Positions 57,587 to 64,000 of a DNA stretch of 64,000 nucleotides are shown here, in pieces. Origin of the DNA: Ohtaekwangia koreensis (GTDB taxonomy: Bacteria; Bacteroidota; Bacteroidia; Cytophagales; Cyclobacteriaceae). The stretch spans positions 253,001 to 317,000 of the forward strand of contig NZ_FUZU01000001.1 of the NCBI RefSeq assembly GCF_900167975.1. The letters are read 5' to 3'. Position numbers and translations under genes: made by a program. The notes beneath the pieces were generated by a model, which worked only from the letters and a program-made list of their open reading frames with translations, had not been told where the DNA came from and ran no database searches. How positions within the stretch are numbered: position 1 is the stretch's first letter; each line of letters begins with the position of its first letter.

Positions 57587-59350
57587 TTATTTTTTCACTA
57601 CTGTGAATTCAACTCTGCGATTGTTGGCGCGGCCGGCATCTGTATCGTTGGTATCGATAGGTTTGCTTTCTCCATAGCCGTGCGCTGTAAGACGGAAAGC
57701 TTCTATACCTTGGCTGATCAGGTAATCTACTACTGACTGTGATCTTCCCTGCGACAAGTTTGCGTTGTAATCATCAGAGCCTTTGTTGTCGGTATGTCCT
57801 GCAATTTCAATTTCAACGGTGCTGTTCTGCTTCAGAAATTCAACTACTTTGTTCAACTCTGTGAAAGATTCTTTCTTTAAAGTAGTCTTGTCGAAATCGA
57901 AGTATATATTTTTTAGACGAACGGTCACACCAATCTCGATCGGCAGCAAGTATAGATCGCGTATCGCGGGTGAAAGTTCTTCGCTTTCAAGCTGAACGCT
58001 GTCTGTTGAATTCAAATATCCTTCCGCGGAAGCGGTGATCATATACCAACCTAATTTTGGTACTTCTTTTTCATAGCTGCCACGGGACGCATCTACTTTG
58101 AAGTTAGTCTTACGGTCGTTTCGCAAAGCGATGTCAAGCTTGGCAGCGATTTGTTTATCCGTCTTCTTATCGTAAACATTTCCGGAGACCAGAAGTTTTT
58201 TGGCTACCGGCTTCAGCAACATCTCGATATATATAGTGGTATCTTTTGTGAGTACAGGTAATTTAAAGGACTGCTCCTTTGGAAGGAACCCTTCGGTGCT
58301 GGCAGCTATAGCAAAGCTGTTCATCTCGGGTACTTTGGTATCAAATTTACCGGTGGCATTGGAGCGCAGCTTTACAGGTTCTTTATCTGCAACTTTTATA
58401 TCTACGTTAGCTTGCAACGGCTCTTGTGTTTTTTCATTCAGCACGATACCAGTTAACTGTACTTTAAATGTTTTGGGCACCAGCTGGTAGAGGTCGAGTT
58501 GTGCGCCATCCATAGCTTTGTTTGCACGACTTGTAAATACATTGCCGGCATTATCAATGGTGAAATAATAATCAAGAGCACTTGTGTTGATGGGTTTGCC
58601 CATGTTTATAGGTTCAGACCAGTTTGCCCATGTTTCATCCAGGCGTGTTGTCCTATAAATATCAACACCACCTTGTCTGCCTGGTGACTGACGTGCACTT
58701 GCGAAGTATAGTGTTTTTTGATCGGGGCCGATAAATGGTCCAACATCGTCTAGTGTAGTACTGAGTTTCAATTTCACTGGTTTAGACCATGAGCCGTTTG
58801 GAAGCAGATCACTTCCATAGAGATCACTGTTGGGACTATTTTCTTTTTCACTGAAGTATATGATCATATGCTTCATATCGGCCGACATACTCGCGCCATA
58901 GAAGCGGCCTTTATTCATAGACTTAAAATCTTTTACATCGAGCTCGCGAAGTGAACCGCCTGTAACAATTGAGAACCCTTTTTCACCTTTTGTTCTTCCT
59001 CCTTTAATGAACAAGTTTCCATCCGGGAATACAGTGAACACCTGGTTAGAACGATGGATGTTGAATGGACTGCGAAGATGTTCTGCTTTTCCCCAAACGC
59101 CATTCGCATCTTTCTTCGATACCCAGATGTCTTGAGTATCATCTTTACCTTGTGTGTTTTCAGGATGATCCTGAACAAAAAAGTATAGCGTGTTGCCGTC
59201 CGGAGAAATTACCGGAGCAGCTTCATGATGGAACGTGTTAACGTTCTTGTCCATTTTAACAAGCTCGTAGCGCTCCATAGATTGTTGAGCCGATTGGCCA
59301 AGTGCGCAAAAAGTTAGGAGACTAAAAAATAGTAATAGTGGGGTTTTCAT
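57587..59350 (-). CDS. OmpA-family protein with PD40 propeller
   Basis: 587 residues. Signal peptide (MKTPLLLFFSLLTFCALG). PD40/WD-like repeats (residues about 30-270: APVISPDGNTLYFF, VFTVFPDGNLFIKGG, VGPFIGPDQKTLYFAS), two carboxypeptidase-regulatory-like domains (VQLTGIVLNEKTQEPLQANV, KLLVSGNVYDKKTDKQIAAK), then an OmpA domain (IYFDFDKTTLKKESFTELNK, IEIAGHTDNKGSDDYNANLS, RANNRRVEFTVV). This design matches peptidoglycan-anchored proteins that act near type IX secretion in Bacteroidota, such as PorE, though a TPR part is missing here. Two modules after the propeller may bind peptide or sugar. Confidence 0.9.
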   Translation of the reverse strand: MKTPLLLFFSLLTFCALGQSAQQSMERYELVKMDKNVNTFHHEAAPVISPDGNTLYFFVQDHPENTQGKDDTQDIWVSKKDANGVWGKAEHLRSPFNIHRSNQVFTVFPDGNLFIKGGRTKGEKGFSIVTGGSLRELDVKDFKSMNKGRFYGASMSADMKHMIIYFSEKENSPNSDLYGSDLLPNGSWSKPVKLKLSTTLDDVGPFIGPDQKTLYFASARQSPGRQGGVDIYRTTRLDETWANWSEPINMGKPINTSALDYYFTIDNAGNVFTSRANKAMDGAQLDLYQLVPKTFKVQLTGIVLNEKTQEPLQANVDIKVADKEPVKLRSNATGKFDTKVPEMNSFAIAASTEGFLPKEQSFKLPVLTKDTTIYIEMLLKPVAKKLLVSGNVYDKKTDKQIAAKLDIALRNDRKTNFKVDASRGSYEKEVPKLGWYMITASAEGYLNSTDSVQLESEELSPAIRDLYLLPIEIGVTVRLKNIYFDFDKTTLKKESFTELNKVVEFLKQNSTVEIEIAGHTDNKGSDDYNANLSQGRSQSVVDYLISQGIEAFRLTAHGYGESKPIDTNDTDAGRANNRRVEFTVVKK

Positions 59351-59403
59351 GTAGGTTAAATTAACAGAGTAAAGTTAAGACAATAACAGAAATCGTAACA
59401 CAC

Positions 59404-59428
59404 AAAAAAACCGGGCTTTTGCCCGGTT
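59404..59428 (-). terminator. Terminator after the four-helix membrane protein gene
   Basis: AACCGGGC/GCCCGGTT around TTTT; seven T follow on the minus strand. Confidence 0.85.
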
Positions 59429-59483
59429 GGTCGATAGCCATAGCGTTATTTAATAGCTTTATGAAAAATTACTTACATAGACT

Positions 59484-59927
59484 TTACATACGCGTGCTGC
59501 CGATGATCTTTAGGCCACCCATAAGGACCACAGCAATAATGATAACAAGCGCCAGGGCATTGAAGATAAACAAGCGTTTATGTTTAGCGGTTGCGTCAGT
59601 CATGCGTTTCGATGTAGAGCGTGCTACCGTGATGAGTATTACCGCGATAAGCATTCCAAAGATATGTTCCACTGTCCAATAACGTGTAACTTTATCACTC
59701 ATCGTAGTACTTCCAAACTGCACGAAAGGACTTACAAAATAGAGCGTCAACCCGACCACAAACTGTATATGTGTAAAGATCAACAGGAAAAGACTCAGCT
59801 TATCGTCTGCTTTTCCAAAAGGTTTTTTGTTAACAAAGCCCAGCAATGATTTTACAATCACTACAATAAGCAAGAGCAACAAGATGTAGCGAAGGGATGA
59901 ATGGGTATGGAATAATCCGGTATACAT
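59484..59927 (-). CDS. Small four-helix membrane protein (cytochrome b-like annotation)
   Basis: 147 residues, four hydrophobic segments: LRYILLLLLIVVIVKSLLGF, LSLFLLIFTHIQFVVGLTLY, VEHIFGMLIAVILITVARST and RLFIFNALALVIIIAVVLMG. Conserved His residues (FHTHSSLRYIL, FTHIQFV, TVEHIFG) sit in or near the helices, which is why relatives are often labelled cytochrome b; heme binding is not proven. It is common in Bacteroidota. Monocistronic. Confidence 0.72.
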   Translation of the reverse strand: MYTGLFHTHSSLRYILLLLLIVVIVKSLLGFVNKKPFGKADDKLSLFLLIFTHIQFVVGLTLYFVSPFVQFGSTTMSDKVTRYWTVEHIFGMLIAVILITVARSTSKRMTDATAKHKRLFIFNALALVIIIAVVLMGGLKIIGSTRM

Positions 59928-60185
59928 AGCAAAGATTTAATTTGCGCACAAATTAACAAGGCAATTTCAAAGTTCCGAGCCTTTCATAACTTCTTTGGAG
60001 TGTGCAAACATTTAACTTCAGAATACAGGAACCATAGCCTCCGTTAATCTAAGTTTTCTTTGCCATCTTCAGGATATCGATGATATTTACTTACTGGTTT
60101 TAGAAATGCTATGGAAATCATTATAGTATAGATTTGCAACTGCGAAACCACTCATCATAATTTATCTGCATAAATAAAATACACT

Positions 60186-61031
60186 ATGAAAAAACACACA
60201 ACCCTCAAAAACTTTACTGTTTTACTACTGATACTGGTAGCCTTCTGTGCGAACGCGCAAACACTGACTATGAAATGGAAATCAGATACTGTATTTCGTG
60301 TTCCTGAGTCCGTGTATGTAGATGCAAAAAACAACGTGCTATATGTAGCCAACATTGATGGTAAATCTGATGAGAAAGATGGGAAAGGATTTATATCCAA
60401 GGTATCTCCGGAAGGGAAAGTAATTACATTGGAATGGGTAACCGGGTTGAATGCTCCGAAAGGCATGGGTATCTATAAAAACAATTTATATGTAGCAGAC
60501 CTGAGCCGCATCGTTACTATCGACATTGCTACCGGGAAACCAACATTCACAGAAGTGGAAGGTGCCATTTTTTTGAACGATGTTACCACCGATGAAAAAG
60601 GAAATGTATATGTGTCGGATTCCCGTACGGGCAAGATCCACAAATTTGCCAATGGTAAAGCCGAAGTATATTATGAGAATGCTGAAATTAAAAGTACCAA
60701 TGGTGTGCTGGCGATGAAGGATGCCCTTTACTTTGTAGATTTCCAGACTGGTAATTTTTATAAACTCGACTGGAGTAAAAAACTCTCAAAAGTTGGTACT
60801 GCTGCTCCGGGTGGTGATGGTATTGTTTCTGTCGGCAAGAATGAATTTATAATTTCCTCCTGGTATGGTGAAGTATATTTAGTTGATTCAACCGGCAAAG
60901 CAACGCGGTTGCTTGATACAAAGGAACAGAAACTTAATAGTGCTGACGTAGACTACGATTCTAAAACGAAGACGCTTTACATTCCGACATTTTTCGGGAA
61001 TAGTATAGCGGCCTATACCGTTCAGAAATAA
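60186..61031 (+). CDS. SMP-30/NHL-type propeller protein
   Basis: 281 residues. Signal peptide (NFTVLLLILVAFCANAQ). Repeated propeller blades: PESVYVDAKNNVLYVANIDG, LNAPKGMGIYKNNLYVADLS, FLNDVTTDEKGNVYVSDSRT, NGVLAMKDALYFVDFQTGNF and SADVDYDSKTKTLYIPTFFG. The pattern fits SMP-30/gluconolactonase or NHL-type six-blade propellers; exported, perhaps binding a sugar lactone or metal. A possible promoter is TTTG, 21 bases, TAATTTAT upstream. Followed by a short palindrome. Confidence 0.8.
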   Translation: MKKHTTLKNFTVLLLILVAFCANAQTLTMKWKSDTVFRVPESVYVDAKNNVLYVANIDGKSDEKDGKGFISKVSPEGKVITLEWVTGLNAPKGMGIYKNNLYVADLSRIVTIDIATGKPTFTEVEGAIFLNDVTTDEKGNVYVSDSRTGKIHKFANGKAEVYYENAEIKSTNGVLAMKDALYFVDFQTGNFYKLDWSKKLSKVGTAAPGGDGIVSVGKNEFIISSWYGEVYLVDSTGKATRLLDTKEQKLNSADVDYDSKTKTLYIPTFFGNSIAAYTVQK

Positions 61032-61061
61032 TATCGTTTTTTAGTAATTTACGCCTGAAAG

Positions 61062-61090
61062 GCTATAGCGTATTGGACATACGCTATAGC
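61062..61090 (+). terminator. Palindrome between the propeller and DUF2157 genes
   Basis: GCTATAGCGTA (61062-61072) and TACGCTATAGC (61080-61090), perfect arms, loop TTGGACA. Only TTT follows, then the AAAGGAG ribosome site of the next gene, so it may be a weak terminator or a protein-binding site. Confidence 0.5.
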
Positions 61091-61113
61091 TTTAAAGGAG
61101 ACCCCGGAACAAT

Positions 61114-62409
61114 ATGAGTAAACCTATCCTGAAAGACCTGCATGAACTTGTTGAGGCAACCATCATCACGGAAGAAACCGCACAGAAAATCAGAGTATAT
61201 TATAATCAAAAGGAAGCACAGGTACCCAACAGGCTTGTTATTGTCTTTGGTATTTTAGGAGCGCTGCTCGTAGGGTTGGGTATCATCCTGATTATCGCTC
61301 ACAACTGGGATACACTGGGCAAGGTTCCGAAGCTTGCTATAGCATTGCTTCCCATGCTGGTGGGGCAGGCTGTCTGTGGCTTCGTGTTTTTGAAAAAACG
61401 CGATCACACTGCCTGGCGGGAAAGCAGTGCAGCGTTCCTGTTCCTTTCTATTGCGGCCAGTATATCTATCGTAAGCCAGGTATATAATATCGAAGGCACA
61501 CTGCATGGATTTTTATTTCTGTGGATGTTGCTTGCGTTTCCGGTGATCTATGTGATGCAGTCGTCCTTTGCATCTTTACTATATATCTTAGGCATCACCT
61601 GGTATGCTTGTCAGCTTAGCTATTTCCATTACCCGAACGAAACGGCCTGGTGGTATTGGGGACTATTGTTGTTGGTACTTCCACATTATTATTTACTCTA
61701 TACGAAAAGGTCAAATAGTAATTTCTTTGCATTTCATTCGTGGTTTATAGCAGCTTCCATTACCACGGTGTTGGGAATGTTTGGTAACTGGCTGGAAGAA
61801 ATTACAGTCATTACCTATATAAATGTTTTTTGTTTTTTTATATTGATTGGTCAGGTTGAAAAGATTTACCAGCGCAGGCTTATCACCAATGGATTTCTGA
61901 TAGCAGGAAGCCTGGGACTAATTTCGATATTGCTCTTTCTGAGTTTTGAAGAGTTTTGGATTGAGCTGTCGGGAGGGCGGGAATATAGGCCGGAGTTGAT
62001 CGATGCGTATCCGTATTGGATCACTTTTGGTTTGGCTATAGCTTTACTGATCTGGTCAGGTATTAGGAAATCCTTTTTATCTCTGAATGTTAAAAGCTAT
62101 GGCTTTATCATCGTATTACTGTTGGTGTTCATCAGTTTTCAATCACCCCAGTTAGCACGGATACTGACGAATATAATCTTGTTTGCATTCGGGATATTTA
62201 CCATTCGTGACGGTGCACAGCAAAATCGTTTGAGCTTGTTAAACTATGGTTTGCTGATTCTTACAGCACTGATCATTTGCCGTTTCTTTGATGTTGATAT
62301 GAGCTTCGTAGTACGTGGCTTGCTGTTCGTAGCTGTGGGCGTAGGATTTTTCGTTGCCAACGCCTGGATGGTGCGCAAGCGTAAAGCTGAGCTTAATAGC
62401 AATGTATAA
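61114..62409 (+). CDS. DUF2157 membrane protein
   Basis: 431 residues with about ten membrane helices. The N-terminal soluble stretch (LHELVEATIITEETAQKIRV, YYNQKEAQ) and first helices (LVIVFGILGALLVGLGIILI, IAHNWDTLGKVPKLAIALLP) are the DUF2157 signature. It has AAAGGAG 14 bases ahead of the ATG. In other bacteria DUF2157, DUF4401 and GDYXXLXY proteins are encoded together; here the DUF4401 gene is absent and GDYXXLXY follows after 79 bases. Function unknown, presumably a membrane complex. Confidence 0.88.
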   Translation: MSKPILKDLHELVEATIITEETAQKIRVYYNQKEAQVPNRLVIVFGILGALLVGLGIILIIAHNWDTLGKVPKLAIALLPMLVGQAVCGFVFLKKRDHTAWRESSAAFLFLSIAASISIVSQVYNIEGTLHGFLFLWMLLAFPVIYVMQSSFASLLYILGITWYACQLSYFHYPNETAWWYWGLLLLVLPHYYLLYTKRSNSNFFAFHSWFIAASITTVLGMFGNWLEEITVITYINVFCFFILIGQVEKIYQRRLITNGFLIAGSLGLISILLFLSFEEFWIELSGGREYRPELIDAYPYWITFGLAIALLIWSGIRKSFLSLNVKSYGFIIVLLLVFISFQSPQLARILTNIILFAFGIFTIRDGAQQNRLSLLNYGLLILTALIICRFFDVDMSFVVRGLLFVAVGVGFFVANAWMVRKRKAELNSNV

Positions 62410-62488
62410 TGATTAGTACGTATAGTATATATATAGTATGAAACCAAAGCCAGGCTGTAGCGGCCTTGTCTTGTAACACTGAAACGAA

Positions 62489-63067
62489 ATGAAAAAGATA
62501 TTACTTCTGTTGTTTGCTTTGATGTGTCTGGCGCAATGGTATGTGCCTGGGATGATGATCTATGATCAGGAGCAAGTTTTAAGCGAAGGCAAAGTATATA
62601 AATTTAAAACGCGTCCCATCGACCCTTCTGATCCCTTTCGGGGAAAATATATAACCCTGAATTTCGAAGAAGATCATATCAATGTTACAGACTTTAAGGA
62701 ATGGGAGAATGTGGCGGATGTGTATGTTTCGCTTCGAGATTCAGCCGGTTATGCACGGATCAACAGCGTTTCCATGTATGAGCCGGAAGGCGTAGACTAT
62801 ATAAAGGCGCGTGTGCAAAGCGTTGATTCATATGATGCGCCGTATACACTTTGGATCGCGTATCCTTTCGAAAGGTTTTATCTTGAAGAATCGAAAGCAG
62901 CTGAAGCTGAACGGGTATCGTGGCAGGCGCGTACAGATTCAACGCAAGTTACGTATGCCGTGGTAAGTGTAAAGGATGGTAAGGCAGGACTGAAGGATGT
63001 GATGATCAATGACCGTAGTATTGCTGATATCGTTGCTGAGATTAATCAGGCGCAATCATCCGATTGA
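62489..63067 (+). CDS. GDYXXLXY-family exported protein
   Basis: 192 residues. Signal anchor MKKILLLLFALMCLAQWYV, then KFKTRPIDPSDPFRGKYITL, which occupies the place of the family's name-giving RGDYxxLxY motif (here RGKYITLNF, so the Asp-Tyr is Lys-Tyr), then LWIAYPFERFYLEESKAAEA and AVVSVKDGKAGLKDVMIND. It acts in the periplasm with a DUF2157 partner. The motif variation makes the family call less sure. Confidence 0.8.
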   Translation: MKKILLLLFALMCLAQWYVPGMMIYDQEQVLSEGKVYKFKTRPIDPSDPFRGKYITLNFEEDHINVTDFKEWENVADVYVSLRDSAGYARINSVSMYEPEGVDYIKARVQSVDSYDAPYTLWIAYPFERFYLEESKAAEAERVSWQARTDSTQVTYAVVSVKDGKAGLKDVMINDRSIADIVAEINQAQSSD

Positions 63068-63108
63068 CGGGTGATCTCTCCAGTTCGTCAAAAAGCGACA
63101 CGACCAGG

Positions 63109-63139
63109 TTGGGCACCTTGTTAACTTGCCCTATCTTTC
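63109..63139 (+). promoter_or_regulatory. Bacteroidota-type promoter
   Basis: TTG (63109-63111), exactly 20 bases, TATCTTTC (63132-63139), 51 bases before the sugar dehydrogenase start. Confidence 0.4.
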
Positions 63140-63190
63140 CTCTTGGATGGTATATAAGCAGATATCCTATTAATATAAAATATAAACTCT

Positions 63191-64000
63191 ATGACCCTAA
63201 GAAATGGAATAGTATATGCGTCACTTGCTTTGTCGGTATTGGCTTGTTCTGATAAAAACGGAACAGAGAAGACTAATACAGAAACGACGACAGTAGGTGC
63301 TGTAATTGAATCTGAAAAGTTAAAATTCACGGTCGATACATTAACCGATAAACTTGATAATCCCTGGGGTATAGCATTTCTGCCGGATGGAAGAATCCTG
63401 GTAACAGAAAAAAAAGGCGAGATCAGAATTATAAAGGATGGTAAATTACTGGATGAGAAAATTGAAAATGTTCCTGCGGTATATGATCATGGACAAGGTG
63501 GATTACTCGATATAATTGTACATCCGGATTATGCTAATAATGGTTGGATATACCTGAGCTATGCAAAGCCTGGCGAAGGCGGTGGTGGCACAACGATCGC
63601 ACGGACCAAACTGAATGGCAATGCTTTCACCGACTTTCAGGATTTATTTTCTGCTAAACCTTTTGCAGATTCTGAAGTTCACTTTGGATCGCGTATCGTT
63701 TTTGACGGCCAGGGTCATATTTTTTTTTCAAGCGGAGAAAGAGGTACCAAGGAGAATGCGCAGAACCTTGGTAATCATTTAGGAAAAGTACTTCGTCTCA
63801 ATGAAGATGGGACAGTGCCAAAAGATAATCCGTTTGTAAATACAGCAGGCGCTAAGCCGGAGATCTGGAGTTATGGACATCGTAATCCGCAGGGACTGGT
63901 ATATGATAAAGCAACGGGTGAGCTATGGGATGCAGAGCACGGTCCCAAGGGTGGAGATGAATTAAATAAAGTTGAGAAAGGAAAAAATTATGGATGGCCT
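63191..64000 (+). CDS. PQQ-dependent sugar (glucose/sorbosone) dehydrogenase lipoprotein, partial
   Basis: The first 270 residues are present; the gene leaves the window at its right edge. Lipoprotein signal ending LSVLAC, an Asn/Thr-rich tether, then the propeller of soluble glucose/aldose sugar dehydrogenases: LDNPWGIAFLPDGRILVTEK, KGEIRIIKDGKLLDEKIE, HGQGGLLDIIVHPDYANNGW, HFGSRIVFDGQGHIFFSSGE and WSYGHRNPQGLVYDKATGEL, ending DAEHGPKGGDE. These hold the conserved HGQGGLLD and GHRNPQG stretches that line the PQQ pocket. Aldose oxidation at the outer surface of the cell is expected. Confidence 0.9.
   Translation, partial: MTLRNGIVYASLALSVLACSDKNGTEKTNTETTTVGAVIESEKLKFTVDTLTDKLDNPWGIAFLPDGRILVTEKKGEIRIIKDGKLLDEKIENVPAVYDHGQGGLLDIIVHPDYANNGWIYLSYAKPGEGGGGTTIARTKLNGNAFTDFQDLFSAKPFADSEVHFGSRIVFDGQGHIFFSSGERGTKENAQNLGNHLGKVLRLNEDGTVPKDNPFVNTAGAKPEIWSYGHRNPQGLVYDKATGELWDAEHGPKGGDELNKVEKGKNYGWP

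Overview
The window reads as chromosomal DNA of a free-living member of the Bacteroidota, most likely order Cytophagales. The signs are an outer-membrane-rich gene set with many lipoproteins, a giant secreted pectate lyase ending in a gliding-motility-type (type IX secretion) sorting domain, LytS/LytTR signalling, genes mostly without strong Shine-Dalgarno sites, and upstream pairs resembling the Bacteroidota -33/-7 promoter (TTG, about 20 bases, TAnnTTT). The order-level placement is inference. No rRNA, tRNA, CRISPR array, phage or intact insertion sequence was found.

Layout. 1-3.7 kb (minus): truncated acyltransferase, RidA-like protein, and a LytTR regulator/TPR histidine kinase pair. 3.9-10.3 kb: von Willebrand A protein, outer-membrane barrel, and a two-gene lipoprotein unit with an HExxH metallopeptidase. 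10.4-18.1 kb: housekeeping genes (RsmB-type methyltransferase, ispD, OmpA lipoprotein, ettA, short-chain dehydrogenase) and a duplicated lipoprotein pair. 18.4-21.3 kb: GT1 glycosyltransferase and GH32 fructan hydrolase. 21.4-27.1 kb (minus): PaaN, DUF4197 lipoprotein, and an Ig-like lipoprotein / ECF sigma / membrane-anchored barrel unit. 27.1-31.0 kb: cinA, a 2-oxo acid dehydrogenase E2, and a ParA ATPase overlapping a small partner. 31.5-36.4 kb: 1637-residue PL1 pectate lyase with eleven near-identical repeats. 36.5-42.0 kb: Cys/Met metabolism PLP enzyme and several conserved unknowns. 42.5-57.5 kb: an apparent stress and cell-envelope cluster (YtxH, DUF4142, DUF2383, DUF6232, hydrolase, CinA C-domain, BON protein, lone receiver, 2909-residue cyclic glucan synthase, NTF2-like protein). 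57.6-64 kb: OmpA/PD40 protein, membrane proteins, SMP-30-like protein, DUF2157/GDYXXLXY pair and a truncated PQQ sugar dehydrogenase.

How the parts fit. Secreted pectate lyase, GH32 enzyme and sugar dehydrogenase suggest growth on plant polysaccharides. The 42.5-57.5 kb cluster groups families often linked to general stress with periplasmic glucan synthesis.

Most unusual. Several intergenic gaps hold short-word, imperfectly palindromic elements of different sequence but similar architecture. The ParA/partner pair, the sigma factor overlapping a one-chain inner-membrane anchor plus outer-membrane barrel, the prion-like BON protein and the freshly recombined repeats of the pectate lyase are the other points worth following.
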